This document shows positions 19,874-28,610 of a stretch of DNA of 64,000 nt, in pieces (position 1 is the first letter of the stretch; every line of letters begins with the position of its first letter). The notes beneath the pieces were generated by a model that did not search any database, was not told the DNA's origin, and worked only from the letters and a program-made list of their open reading frames with translations. A program made the translations under genes and the position numbers. The stretch is from Gammaproteobacteria bacterium (lineage in GTDB: Bacteria > Pseudomonadota > Gammaproteobacteria > Steroidobacterales > Foliamicaceae): contig VXYS01000009.1 of the NCBI GenBank assembly GCA_009845905.1, forward strand, positions 516,325-580,324, in the 5' to 3' direction.

Positions 19874-20749
19874 TCAGTCGGCCCAGGCCAGGACGTCGGG
19901 GATGTAGCGTTCGGCTTCGGCGAGGTAGGCGGGCGTGAGTTCGTGAAATCCGTGGGTCTTGCGCCCGACCGCGTGCCAGACGGCGTGGCCCGCCTGTTCG
20001 GGCATCGCAAGAAAGCGTTGCCATGGCGCCAGGTATACGGAAGAAAAGACCGCCTCCACGCGGCTGGGTCCCGGGTCGTTCAGCGCCGGCACACTCACTA
20101 CTGTCGTGCCGTATTCGGCCAGCGGTATGGGACGTTCCTCCGGATAGTCCCGCGAACCCACCATCAGCAGCTTGTCGCCGCTGCGCACCCAGCTCAGGTC
20201 CAGCGCCTCGGGATCGCCTCCGGCCGCCGGCCGTTCGGTAATGCGTCCCTGTTCGTCCGGTTCCAGAATCATGTGCGAACCGATCACATTGGGTTCCACC
20301 TGGTTCATCTCGCCGGTAAACGGATTGTGGTATTCCTTGCCGTTCAGGATCTCGCCCGTTTCGGGATCCTTGAAAACGGTCATCACCTTCGACCAGATTT
20401 CATAGCGGTTCTCATCCAGCCGTTCCACGCGCTTGGTCTCGCAGCCCTCGGCGGCAAACAGCACGCGCGGATTCTCGTCCGGCGTCACCGCCACGTAAAC
20501 GCCGCTCCACCACCAGGGCGAAACGCCGCCGTTCAGATCCGCGCGCACCCGAACGAAATTTCGGAACAGGCTCTCGGGGGTGGCGCTCCATGCGTCGCTC
20601 AGGTCTTGAGAGGCGGAGTCTTCGCCCACGGCGGGGTCGTCGTTGTTTCCCGGATTGCCGGGGGCGCAGGCTACCGCCAGGCCGCTCAGCGCCAGGGCCG
20701 ACACTCCAAGCAGGTCCCGGCGGTTCAATTCGCGATTCGATTCGGGCAT
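19874..20749 (-). CDS. DUF1838 family protein, Tat-type lipoprotein
   Basis: A 291-residue protein that resembles the uncharacterised DUF1838 family: RNFVRVRADLNGG, WWWSGVYVAVTPDE, RVLFAAEGCETKRVE and IWSKVMTVFKDPETGEILN. The N terminus combines a twin-arginine motif (NRRDLLG) with a lipobox-like LAVAC at about residue 29, followed by an acidic low-complexity linker. It is therefore probably folded before export and anchored in a membrane as a lipoprotein. No catalytic residues are recognisable. It is transcribed away from the MFS transporter gene and may be functionally linked to it. Function unknown. Confidence 0.7.
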   Translation of the reverse strand: MPESNRELNRRDLLGVSALALSGLAVACAPGNPGNNDDPAVGEDSASQDLSDAWSATPESLFRNFVRVRADLNGGVSPWWWSGVYVAVTPDENPRVLFAAEGCETKRVERLDENRYEIWSKVMTVFKDPETGEILNGKEYHNPFTGEMNQVEPNVIGSHMILEPDEQGRITERPAAGGDPEALDLSWVRSGDKLLMVGSRDYPEERPIPLAEYGTTVVSVPALNDPGPSRVEAVFSSVYLAPWQRFLAMPEQAGHAVWHAVGRKTHGFHELTPAYLAEAERYIPDVLAWAD

Positions 20750-20777
20750 GGACGTTTCCTCTGTTTCGAATGGGCCT

Positions 20778-20783
20778 TATAGT
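20778..20783 (+). promoter_or_regulatory. Candidate -10 box for the MFS transporter gene
   Basis: TATAGT, a 5/6 match to TATAAT, lies 25 bases before the ATG at 20808 in the short divergent gap. The hexamer at the -35 distance (TTTCCT) is poor. Low-confidence promoter call. Confidence 0.3.
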
Positions 20784-20807
20784 AGCGCGGCGCGAACGAG
20801 ATGCTTG

Positions 20808-22265
20808 ATGCACGAACGGGCCCCATTCCATATCAAGGCGCTGCACGGGTTCACCGGATCGGTGGGGAACCTCGTGTTCGTGGTGTTCGAACTGTTCGTG
20901 CTTTTCTTTTACCAGCGCGTGGTGGGCCTGGACGGACGTCTTGTCGGGCTGGCCATTTTCATCAGCCTGGTGGTGGACGCCCTGACCGATCCCGTCATCG
21001 GTGATTGGTCCGACCGTCTGCGGGCCAGGTTCGGACGCAGGCACACGATGATGTTCGGTTCGGTGCTGCCGATGGGACTGTTCTTCTTCCTGCAGTTCAC
21101 CCCGCCGGCGGGCCTTTCGCAGCAGGGCCTGTTCCTGTGGCTGCTGGTCATGTCCGTCGGCGCACGCGTAATGTTGACCTTCTTCGACGCTCCGGCGGCG
21201 GCGGTTACGGCCGAGGTGGCCGTCCGCCCGGCCGACCGGGCTGAAATGGGCATTTATCGCCAGGTGGCGGGACTGGTTGCCTACCTGGGCGTCCTCTACC
21301 TTGCCTTCAGCGTTTTCTTCAGCGCCACCGAATCGTTTCCGGTGGGCCAGGAAAACCCCGCCGCCTACGCGCCGTTCGGCGCCGCTGCCGCCATCGCGCT
21401 GATGGTGTTCATGATCGTGGCGTCGGCCGGAACCTACCGGCACATCCGGCGCTTTGAAGACAGCCTGCCGCCGCCTTCCAGGACCCGGTTCGACTGGATG
21501 AAGACGCTTCGGTCCTGGGGCGAGCTGATCCTCCAGGTGCGCAATACGCGGGCGCTCTTCTGGGGGCTGCTGCTGGCCACGACCATGGGCTCCTGCTTCC
21601 GTTCGCTGAACCTGCATTTCGGCCCGTATCTCTGGGGGCTGACCACGGAGCAGATGCAGGCCTGGCAGCAAGCGGTGCCCTACGGGATGCTGGCTGCCGC
21701 CGTCGGCGCGCGGTTCATCGTTACGCGGACCGAGCCGAAATATCTCTATCTGACGGGCTATACGATCCTGCTCACGTCCTATGTGGCGCCGTTGTTTCTG
21801 ACCCTGCTGGGATTGCTGCCCGAATTCGGGAGCGGCGCGCTCGCCGGCGTCCTGTTCGGTTTTCAGTTGGCGGCCGGCCTCGGTGCGGGCCTGCTGATGA
21901 TCTGCTCGCTGATCATGTTCGCCGAAACCACCGACGAGTACCGGTTCGTGCGCAACGTTTCGCGCACCGCGCTGATCCTGGGTTTGATCACTTTCGGCAA
22001 CAAGCTCGCCAGCGGCCTGGGCAAGGTGGTTTCGGGCTGGATCCTCGAGTGGGTGGGCTTCCCGGACGTGAAGTCGGGCGTGGAGGTGACTCCCCAGGTG
22101 GCGAGCGACCTTGCGCTGTACGCCGGAGTGTTCTGTGCAATCGCCGGTCTGGCCGGGCTGGCGGTCCTGTCCACTTTTCGCCTGACAAGGGCCCGCCATG
22201 CCGAAATAGTCGCCGGCCTGCGCGAGCGGGACGGGATGATGCAGACCGAGGCGTCGTCGGGATAA
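20808..22265 (+). CDS. MFS transporter, GPH cation symporter-like
   Basis: A 485-residue integral membrane transporter with about twelve hydrophobic segments. It starts with a short cytoplasmic tail and the segment GSVGNLVFVVFELFVLFFYQ. The loop between segments 2 and 3 has DPVIGDWSDRLRARFGRRHTMM, the typical MFS signature in the form found in the glycoside-pentoside-hexuronide:cation symporter group. Start at ATG 20808; the open frame continues upstream but without transporter sequence. The next two genes encode HpaH/HpaI-type enzymes, so it may import their precursor, which is an inference. An aromatic acid or a sugar acid are both possible. Confidence 0.82.
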   Translation: MHERAPFHIKALHGFTGSVGNLVFVVFELFVLFFYQRVVGLDGRLVGLAIFISLVVDALTDPVIGDWSDRLRARFGRRHTMMFGSVLPMGLFFFLQFTPPAGLSQQGLFLWLLVMSVGARVMLTFFDAPAAAVTAEVAVRPADRAEMGIYRQVAGLVAYLGVLYLAFSVFFSATESFPVGQENPAAYAPFGAAAAIALMVFMIVASAGTYRHIRRFEDSLPPPSRTRFDWMKTLRSWGELILQVRNTRALFWGLLLATTMGSCFRSLNLHFGPYLWGLTTEQMQAWQQAVPYGMLAAAVGARFIVTRTEPKYLYLTGYTILLTSYVAPLFLTLLGLLPEFGSGALAGVLFGFQLAAGLGAGLLMICSLIMFAETTDEYRFVRNVSRTALILGLITFGNKLASGLGKVVSGWILEWVGFPDVKSGVEVTPQVASDLALYAGVFCAIAGLAGLAVLSTFRLTRARHAEIVAGLRERDGMMQTEASSG

Positions 22266-22271
22266 AAGACC

Positions 22272-23081
22272 TTGCCGACTCTTACGCCGGAACAGGCCCA
22301 GCGGGCCGCCGAGCGCCTCGACGAGGCGGAAAGGACCAGGCGCCAGATGGCTCCGCTGAGCTTCGATTATCCGGAGATGGACCTGGTGGACGCGCACGCC
22401 GTGCAGGACGCCTGGATCCGCATGAAGGTGGCCCGCGGAGCAAGGATCCGGGGACGAAAGGTGGGATTGACATCCAAAGCGATGCAGCGGGCCATGAACA
22501 TCGGCGAGCCGGACTACGGCACGCTGCTGGACGATATGTTCTTCGGCAACGGAGCGGAAATTGAAGCGGCCGGCTTTCTTGATCCGCGGGTGGAAGTGGA
22601 GATCGCGTTCGTGCTGAGCAGGCCGCTTGCGGGTGAGAGCGTTACGGTAGAGGAGGTGCTGGCGGCCACCGAGGCCGTGTATCCGTCGCTGGAGTTGATC
22701 GCGGCGCGCAGCTACCGGGTCGATCCGGCAACCGGGCGCACCCGAACGGTGATCGACACCATCGCCGACAACGCGGCTTCCGCCGGCGTGGTCCTGGGCG
22801 CCAGGGGCTTCGAACCGGGCGAAGTGGATCTTCCCTGGTCCGGCGGGATTCTCTACCGCAACGGTGAAGTGGAGGAAACCGGTCTGGCGGCCGGGATCAT
22901 GGGTCACCCGGCCAACGGCGTGGGCTGGCTGGCGCGCCGGTTTGCGGCGCACGGCATCGCCTTGCAGGCGGGCGACGTAATCCTGAGCGGATCGTTCACG
23001 CAGCCGGTCGCGGCACGCGCCGGCGATGATTTTCTGGCAGACTTCGGCCCGCTTGGCCGGATAGGCTGCCGATTCATATAG
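22272..23081 (+). CDS. hpaH: 2-oxo-hept-4-ene-1,7-dioate hydratase family enzyme
   Basis: A 269-residue member of the hydratase/decarboxylase family (HpaH/HpcG, MhpD). HpaH adds water to 2-oxohept-4-ene-1,7-dioate in homoprotocatechuate meta-cleavage. Visible motifs are GRKVGLTSKAMQ, DYGTLLDDMFF, RVEVEIAFVLSRPL with the metal-ligand glutamates, and ITDTIADNAAS-like VIDTIADNAASAGVVLG. The start is a TTG at 22272, six bases behind the MFS stop; no ATG in frame fits. It is ten bases from the aldolase gene, so hydratase and aldolase act in sequence. The ring-cleavage genes hpaD, E and F are not nearby. Confidence 0.85.
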   Translation: MPTLTPEQAQRAAERLDEAERTRRQMAPLSFDYPEMDLVDAHAVQDAWIRMKVARGARIRGRKVGLTSKAMQRAMNIGEPDYGTLLDDMFFGNGAEIEAAGFLDPRVEVEIAFVLSRPLAGESVTVEEVLAATEAVYPSLELIAARSYRVDPATGRTRTVIDTIADNAASAGVVLGARGFEPGEVDLPWSGGILYRNGEVEETGLAAGIMGHPANGVGWLARRFAAHGIALQAGDVILSGSFTQPVAARAGDDFLADFGPLGRIGCRFI

Positions 23082-23090
23082 AGCAGGAAG

Positions 23091-23858
23091 ATGAAATTAC
23101 CGGAAAACCGATTCAAGCGCGCGCTGAGCGAAGATGGCGTGCAATTCGGCCTGTGGCTGGCCCTCGCGTCGCCGGTGGCCGCGGAACTGTGCGCATGCGT
23201 CGGCTTCGACTGGCTGCTTGTCGATGGCGAGCATGGAGCCGACGATTTTCGCTCCACATATTCGCAATTGCAGGCCATCGAGGGTACCGGGACGCCGGCC
23301 ATCGTGCGGCTGGCGGACGACGATCCGGTCCGGATCAAGCGCTACCTGGACATGGGCGTGCAGTCCCTGCTGATACCGATGGTGGACACGGCCGAGCAGG
23401 CGGAGAGGCTGGCGGCAGCCGTGCGCTATCCGCCGCGCGGAATCCGCGGCCTGGCCACCTCGATTACCCGCGCCTCGCGCTGGACTCAAATCGAGGATTA
23501 CGCCCGCCACGCCGACGAACAGATCTGCCTGATCGTGCAGGCGGAAACCGTCACCGCGCTGGACAACCTCAAGGCCATCGCGGCGGTGGACGGCGTGGAT
23601 TCGGTTTTCGTCGGTCCGTCCGACCTGTCGGCATCCATGGGTTACCTGGGCCAGCCGGGTCATCCGGAGGTGCAGGCGGCGATCGCCCAGGCCCTGCGGG
23701 ATATTGCCGCCTCGGGCAAGGCCCCGGGAACCCTGGCCGGCTCTCCGGAAGCGGTTCGCACGCACACGGCCAACGGCGTGAAGTTCCTGGGCATAGGGAG
23801 CGATACCGCCCTGCTGGTCGGCGGCTCCAGGGGTCTGCTGAATTCAGTCGCAGGCTGA
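23091..23858 (+). CDS. hpaI: HpcH/HpaI aldolase family protein
   Basis: A 255-residue class II, divalent-metal-dependent aldolase that splits 4-hydroxy-2-oxo acids to pyruvate or a related keto acid and an aldehyde. Motifs include QFGLWLALASPVAAEL, DWLLVDGEHG (catalytic His region), LIPMVDTAEQAE, PPRGIRG and the metal-binding LIVQAETVTALDN. FVGPSDLSASMG follows. HpaI in the homoprotocatechuate pathway yields pyruvate and succinic semialdehyde. Preceded by AGGAAG at good spacing. Its 3' end overlaps the convergent hydrolase gene by 15 bases. Confidence 0.88.
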   Translation: MKLPENRFKRALSEDGVQFGLWLALASPVAAELCACVGFDWLLVDGEHGADDFRSTYSQLQAIEGTGTPAIVRLADDDPVRIKRYLDMGVQSLLIPMVDTAEQAERLAAAVRYPPRGIRGLATSITRASRWTQIEDYARHADEQICLIVQAETVTALDNLKAIAAVDGVDSVFVGPSDLSASMGYLGQPGHPEVQAAIAQALRDIAASGKAPGTLAGSPEAVRTHTANGVKFLGIGSDTALLVGGSRGLLNSVAG

Positions 23859-24347
23859 CAGAAACAGCCTGAACAGGACCCGGATTTCTTCCAGCGCTTC
23901 GGTCAGCGAGTGGCCGGCGCGCAGAAGATGCAGGCGCGCCTTGTTGGCGCGCGCGAACTCGATGCTCCATTGAAGAGGAACGATGTCGTCCTCCCAGCCA
24001 TGGACCAACAGCGCCGGCGCCGTTACGGTCTTCTCAAGTGGAGGCCAGTCCGGAACGGCCAGGGCGGGCGCCATCAGGAACAGCCCGGCGGCGGGCTGCT
24101 GCTGAGCCGCGGCCACGGCCACATAGCCGCCCATGCTGCTGCCCACCAGCAGGATCTCATCGTCTGATTCGCGCATCCGCGCAACCAGTTTCGCGGCCCT
24201 TTCCGCAGGATTGGGCATACCCCGGTAGTCGATCGAATCCACATCCAGGCCGGCGTCGCGGGCATCCTGTGCGAGCGCCGTGATCTTGGTTCCCCAGGGG
24301 CCGCTCTCCTGGCCGTGTGAAAACAGAACGATGCGGCGCTGGCTCAC
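23844..24347 (-). CDS. Small alpha/beta-fold serine hydrolase
   Basis: A 167-residue compact alpha/beta hydrolase. It starts RRIVLFSHGQESGPWG (oxyanion-loop region), carries the nucleophile elbow VGSSMGGYVA with Ser71, an acid in HGWEDDIVP (Asp120 or 121) and His146 in RAGHSLTE. This resembles the small esterase-like proteins of the YqiA type. The GTG at 24347 overlaps the stop of the upstream hydrolase gene by four bases (GTGA), so I use it in place of longer upstream options that would run inside that gene. Substrate unknown. Confidence 0.78.
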   Translation of the reverse strand: MSQRRIVLFSHGQESGPWGTKITALAQDARDAGLDVDSIDYRGMPNPAERAAKLVARMRESDDEILLVGSSMGGYVAVAAAQQQPAAGLFLMAPALAVPDWPPLEKTVTAPALLVHGWEDDIVPLQWSIEFARANKARLHLLRAGHSLTEALEEIRVLFRLFLSACD

Positions 24348-25168
24348 CCGCACTCGGCCGGCGTTTCGGGCAGGCGGTCGCGGTCGAAGAACTCCCGCAG
24401 CATGGCGCCGGCAATCGGGGTGTGCGCATCCAGAAACCCATGCCCCCAGCCGGGCAGGTTGACCATCCCGCCGTTCCCGATCAATTTGGGCGCGCGCAGG
24501 CTCTGCTTCCAGAGATCGTCTTCGGGGTTCAGGACCAGCAGCGGGACCTTCAGGGACGGCATCCTTTCCCACAGGGGATAGTTGAAGGCGGCGCGATGGC
24601 CCCACCAGTACTTGTCGCCACCGCGCAGCGATTCGGTGAAGATGGCCGCGGACTTTTCAAGCGAGTGGTGCTGCATATGCCAGCGGACGAATCCCTTCCA
24701 GCGTCTGACCAGGTGCGATCCGTCCTCCGCGATCGGCTTGGCGGCGTAGAGGCTCCTGTGCTCGTCGAGTTCCTCTTTGGTGAACAGTGGCGCCGAGATC
24801 ATCACGACGTGACGTACCTGCTCGGGCCGCCGCAACCCCAGTTCGACCGCCGTCTTCGAGCCCGTGTGGTAGCCCACGAGGTCGATTTCCTCCAGACCCA
24901 GTTGTTCCACGATCGCCTCCATGGCGTCGGCGTAGTCCTCGATCTCCGGCGGCTCGTCCGGCGCGTCCGAAGCGCCGAAACCCGGCGTATCGGGCGCCAC
25001 GGCAATCCGATCGCGTCCCAATTCCTCAAGAAGGCTCTCGTACACCAGGCCGGAATTCGGGCTCATGTGAAAGCACAGCACCGCACGGCCTGCGGCGGCC
25101 GCTTCGGGTTGGGCCACGCGCAGGTGCACCTGCCCGTGGGGTCCATCAACGTAAATCTTGCGAATCAT
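24344..25168 (-). CDS. Alpha/beta hydrolase with His at the nucleophile position
   Basis: A 274-residue alpha/beta hydrolase with a classical layout: oxyanion-type FHMSPNSG (33-40), strand-5 elbow DLVGYHTGSKTAVELG (97-111), an acidic site in LNPEDDLW (214-220) and His243 in GWGHGFLDA. The elbow reads G-Y-H-T-G at 99-103, so His101 sits where Ser, Asp or Cys normally acts. The other triad elements look intact. Either it uses another chemistry or it binds a ligand without hydrolysing it. AAGGAAAG precedes the ATG. It is upstream of, and coupled to, the small hydrolase. Confidence 0.8.
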   Translation of the reverse strand: MIRKIYVDGPHGQVHLRVAQPEAAAAGRAVLCFHMSPNSGLVYESLLEELGRDRIAVAPDTPGFGASDAPDEPPEIEDYADAMEAIVEQLGLEEIDLVGYHTGSKTAVELGLRRPEQVRHVVMISAPLFTKEELDEHRSLYAAKPIAEDGSHLVRRWKGFVRWHMQHHSLEKSAAIFTESLRGGDKYWWGHRAAFNYPLWERMPSLKVPLLVLNPEDDLWKQSLRAPKLIGNGGMVNLPGWGHGFLDAHTPIAGAMLREFFDRDRLPETPAECG

Positions 25169-25179
25169 CTTTCCTTGTC

Positions 25180-26139
25180 CTAGCGGGAATCCATAGGGGT
25201 TTCGCTGTCCACGACGCGCCGCGCCGGTCCGGCTATCAGCGGGTCGGGGCCGCGAATCACCGAGCGGTTCTTGTCGGGATAGGGCAGCCTCACGAGCAAT
25301 TGCTGCAGTGCCGCGATGCGGGCGCGCTTCTTGTCGTCGGACTTGATCACCGTCCACGGCGCATCGGCGGTATCCGTATAGAAGAACATCGCCTCCTTGG
25401 CTTCCGTGTAGGCGTCCCACTTGTCCAGCGAAGCCACATCGACCGGGGAAATCTTCCACTGTTTCAGGGGGTCGGTTCGACGGCTGTCGAAACGGCGGGC
25501 CTGTTCTTCTTCCGAGACCGAGAAGTAGAACTTGAACAGGTGAATGCCGCTGTTGACCAGCATTCGTTCCAGATTGGGGCATTGGCGCATGAACTCGAGA
25601 TACTCCGCGCGCGTGCAAAATCCCAGCACGCGCTCCACGCCCGCGCGGTTGTACCAGGAGCGGTCGAACAGCACGATTTCACCCGCCGCGGGAAGGTGTT
25701 CGATGTAGCGCTGGAAGTACCACTGGCCCCGTTCCCGGTCGTTGGGCTTCTCCAGTGCGACAACGCGCGCGCCGCGCGGGTTCAGATGTTCCATGAAGCG
25801 CTTGATCGTTCCGCCCTTGCCGGCGGCGTCGCGCCCCTCGAACAAAATCAGCACCTTAGCGCCCGACTCCTTGATCCAGCGTTGGGCCTTCAGCAATTCG
25901 ACCTGCAGCGAGGCCTTGTTTTGTTCATATACCTTGCGCCCCATCTTGTCGGTATAGGGATAGACGCCCTCCTGGAACACCCGCTTGATTGCGTCGGGGG
26001 AGTGCGGTGTGCGCGGCAGGCCGAGGTCCGCCTGCGCTGCGCCCGCCGTGTCCTCAGCAGCGGCGCGCTGCGGTTTTTCGCCTGGTTTGCGGGCGGGCTG
26101 ATCGCGCCCGTTGCCCTTTGCGCCGACCTCCCGGCTCAT
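25180..26139 (-). CDS. ppk2: Polyphosphate kinase 2 family protein
   Basis: PPK2 enzymes transfer phosphate between polyphosphate and nucleotides. In this 319-residue, single-domain protein the Walker A-like motif is LFEGRDAAGKGGTIKR, followed by LNPRGARVVALEKPNDRERGQWYFQRY and the Walker B/lid region LFDRSWYNRAGVERVLGFC. All are hallmarks of short, class I type PPK2, which mainly makes NTP from NDP and polyphosphate. The first 45 residues are charged and low-complexity, probably disordered. It is 11 bases upstream of the alpha/beta hydrolase gene on the same strand. Confidence 0.93.
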   Translation of the reverse strand: MSREVGAKGNGRDQPARKPGEKPQRAAAEDTAGAAQADLGLPRTPHSPDAIKRVFQEGVYPYTDKMGRKVYEQNKASLQVELLKAQRWIKESGAKVLILFEGRDAAGKGGTIKRFMEHLNPRGARVVALEKPNDRERGQWYFQRYIEHLPAAGEIVLFDRSWYNRAGVERVLGFCTRAEYLEFMRQCPNLERMLVNSGIHLFKFYFSVSEEEQARRFDSRRTDPLKQWKISPVDVASLDKWDAYTEAKEAMFFYTDTADAPWTVIKSDDKKRARIAALQQLLVRLPYPDKNRSVIRGPDPLIAGPARRVVDSETPMDSR

Positions 26140-26280
26140 GACCTACCTCTGACGAGTACGGTCGGCCGATTATAGAAGACCGGGCGCCGCAAGCCCGCAC
26201 CGGTCCGCTGCAATCCGCAAACGGAGCGGACTCCTGGGATACGATTCGGTGTTGAGCGAATAGAGCGTGAGGCAAGGGAA

Positions 26281-27420
26281 TTGAACGGGTTGACCGCGAG
26301 GCTTCGGGCGTTGTTGTCGGGTGCGGCGCTGCTTGCGGTGCACGCCTGGGCCCAGCCGAGCCTGGATGACTTCCGCTCCCCGGAAGCTCCCTGCCATGAC
26401 CGCAGCCGCGGTCCGCAGACCGCGGTGGTCGATACCCACGTGCACTTCCGGCCGTTCGGCGGGCCTGCCGTTTCTTTTGAAGACATGATCGATTTTCTGG
26501 ATCGATCGGGGGTTCGGTTCGCCAACGTATACGGCATCGGGCAGATGCTGCCGGTGGGCTCGCCGTGCACCTACTACCTCGATTGCCCGGGCGTTCCGGT
26601 GCTGCCCACGCTAAAGAACGACTTCGTGAACGCGGCGAACTTCGTATCAAACCGGCCGGAGAACGTGCACCTGACCCTGTCCATGACCTTTCCCGATCTT
26701 GCGCGTCCCGAAACGGTGCTCGCCCGGATGGAACTGCTCGACCGGGAGTTTCCCGGCGTGTTCCGCTGGATGGGGGAGGTCAACCTGGTGAAGCAGGCTT
26801 TGTTTGCGAATGCGCACCGGGCGGTCCCGCTTGAATCTATCGCAGCCTGGGAGCCCTTCATGAAGAGGCTGCGGGAACGCAACATTCCGTTTGCGGTCCA
26901 TTCGGACCTGGGCCACGATGGCCAGCCCTTGCAATATCTTCCCTGGATCGAGGAAGTGCTCAGACTGTATCCGGACAATCCGATCGTGTGGATGCACCTG
27001 GGCCTGTCGCGCGAACTGACCCGGATCGACCCGGCACTGCATCTTGGAGTGTTGCACCGGTTGCTCGATCGCTATCCTGCGCTGATGGTGGACATTTCCT
27101 GGCGGGTCATCCACGACAATGTCTTTTCGCAACGCGAATTACGGGCCGCTTACCTGCCGTTCATCGAGGAGTATTCCACCCGCATCCTCCCGGGTTCGGA
27201 TTTTCTGGCTTCGGCGGACAAGAGTTTCGATATCTATTCGGAGGAACTGCGTCTTACCGGCGATATCCTGGCCGACCTGAGCGACGAGGCGTTCCGCAAT
27301 ATCGCGCTGGGTGAAAACTATTTTCGCCTGCTCGGGCTCGACTACAGCGCGCCCGCAATCTGCCCGGCCGGTCCGTCCGCGGATAGAGACCCGCATGCAA
27401 GTCTTGATCGCCGTGACTAG
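26281..27420 (+). CDS. Exported amidohydrolase-family protein
   Basis: A 379-residue protein with a Sec signal peptide (about 1-24, ending HAWA-QP) and a metal-dependent hydrolase TIM barrel. Metal-ligand-type motifs are VVDTHVHFRPFGG (about 49-61), IPFAVHSDLGH, VWMHLGLSRE and LPGSDFLA near the end. The family (Amidohydrolase 2) includes decarboxylases and lactonases; the substrate is not clear. The start is a TTG at 26281 behind AAGGGAA. The 3' end overlaps the predicted start of the YeiH gene by 26 bases. Confidence 0.77.
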   Translation: MNGLTARLRALLSGAALLAVHAWAQPSLDDFRSPEAPCHDRSRGPQTAVVDTHVHFRPFGGPAVSFEDMIDFLDRSGVRFANVYGIGQMLPVGSPCTYYLDCPGVPVLPTLKNDFVNAANFVSNRPENVHLTLSMTFPDLARPETVLARMELLDREFPGVFRWMGEVNLVKQALFANAHRAVPLESIAAWEPFMKRLRERNIPFAVHSDLGHDGQPLQYLPWIEEVLRLYPDNPIVWMHLGLSRELTRIDPALHLGVLHRLLDRYPALMVDISWRVIHDNVFSQRELRAAYLPFIEEYSTRILPGSDFLASADKSFDIYSEELRLTGDILADLSDEAFRNIALGENYFRLLGLDYSAPAICPAGPSADRDPHASLDRRD

Positions 27421-28522
27421 CAGCTTGCGGTCGCGCGCGTGGTGGCTGGGCCTGGCGCTGGCCGTTGCGGTTGCGCTCCTGGCCGGCTACTCGGCCGAAT
27501 GGATCGGCGAGTCGGTGTTCGGCCTGGACAGGAGCCCGGTAAGCGCGATCATGCTGGCCATCATTCTCGGCATGGTCCTCTCCAACTCGCTGAACCTCGC
27601 GCCGCTTGCCTCGGACGGTCTCAAGTTCTGTTCCACGACTGTTCTGCGCATCGGCATCGCCCTGCTCGGAATTCGCCTGAGTCTGCTGAGCGCCGGCAAG
27701 TTCACGCTGGTGGCGCTGCCCTTCGTGGTCCTGGCGATAGCCGCCGGCATGACGGTTGTGGGTTTTCTGGGTCGGCGACTGGGACTGTCGCGGAGGCTGG
27801 GGGGATTGATCGCCATCGGGACCAGCATATGCGGCGCCAGCGCCATCGTGGCGACCGCACCGTTGATACGGGCCAGGGAATCCGAAGTCAGCTACGCGAT
27901 CGCCTGCATAACGGTTTTCGGAATTGCCGCGATGTTCGTCTACCCGATATTGGCGCACGGTTTCTTTGAAAATCGACCTGAGCTCGCCGGCTTGTTTCTC
28001 GGCACGTCGATACATGAGACGGCGCAGGTGGCGGGCGCCGGAATGATGTACCAGGCCCAGTACGACGCGCCGGTGGCGCTCGATATCGCGACAGTGACCA
28101 AGCTTGTCCGCAACCTGTGCATGATTGCGATGATCCCCCTGGCGGGCATGCTTTTCGGCGCCGAACGCGGGGCGGGCGGCCCACGGACTGCGGGAGACTA
28201 CCTGAGAATGGTGCCCTGGTTCGTGGTGGGATTCGCGGTCTTTTCGGCGCTGCGGACCGCGGGTGACGCGGGGGACCAGGCGTTTGGCTTTCTCGACCCG
28301 AACAGCTGGTCGCAAGTCGTGTCCCTGCTACGCAGCGCAGCCGAAATCTGCCTGCTTGTGGCAATGGCCGCAGTCGGCCTGAACTCCAGCTTCGCCGGAA
28401 TTCGCAGTATCGGATTGCGGCCCTTCCTTCTCGGTCTGTTCGCAGCCGCGGCGGTGGGCGGGGTCAGCTTCCTGATGATCTCGCTGTTCGCGCCGGCGCT
28501 GCTGAACATGACCGGCAACTGA
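27395..28522 (+). CDS. YeiH family putative sulfate exporter
   Basis: A 375-residue membrane protein with about ten to eleven hydrophobic segments, matching the YeiH/UPF0324 family. Typical stretches are IMLAIILGMVLSN, LRIGIALLGIRLSL, GTSICGASAIVATAP, IHETAQVAGAG and NLCMIAMIPLAGM. Members have been proposed to export sulfate or related anions, but direct evidence is thin. I use the ATG at 27395; an ATG at 27311 would add 28 residues lying over the preceding gene. The overlap suggests translation coupled to the amidohydrolase gene. Confidence 0.87.
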   Translation: MQVLIAVTSSLRSRAWWLGLALAVAVALLAGYSAEWIGESVFGLDRSPVSAIMLAIILGMVLSNSLNLAPLASDGLKFCSTTVLRIGIALLGIRLSLLSAGKFTLVALPFVVLAIAAGMTVVGFLGRRLGLSRRLGGLIAIGTSICGASAIVATAPLIRARESEVSYAIACITVFGIAAMFVYPILAHGFFENRPELAGLFLGTSIHETAQVAGAGMMYQAQYDAPVALDIATVTKLVRNLCMIAMIPLAGMLFGAERGAGGPRTAGDYLRMVPWFVVGFAVFSALRTAGDAGDQAFGFLDPNSWSQVVSLLRSAAEICLLVAMAAVGLNSSFAGIRSIGLRPFLLGLFAAAAVGGVSFLMISLFAPALLNMTGN

Positions 28523-28549
28523 TCCGGCGGGACAGGCAATCCGCTGTTG

Positions 28550-28566
28550 GGACCGGGCGGCGGTCC
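28550..28566. other. Short hairpin after the YeiH gene
   Basis: GGACCG (28550-28555) and CGGTCC (28561-28566) form a 6-bp stem around a 5-base loop in the gap between the convergent YeiH and DUF465 genes. There is no T-run on either side, so it is at best part of a Rho-dependent 3' end. Confidence 0.25.
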
Positions 28567-28610
28567 GCTGGTGCCGGCAGTTGGATCGCGCCCCGGCCGG
28601 CGACGGGGAA

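Noticed and set aside
20412..22952. Very long minus-strand open frame (846 codons) across the MFS and hydratase genes
   Set aside because: It opposes two well-supported genes and its translation is Arg/His/Gln-rich low-complexity sequence without motifs.
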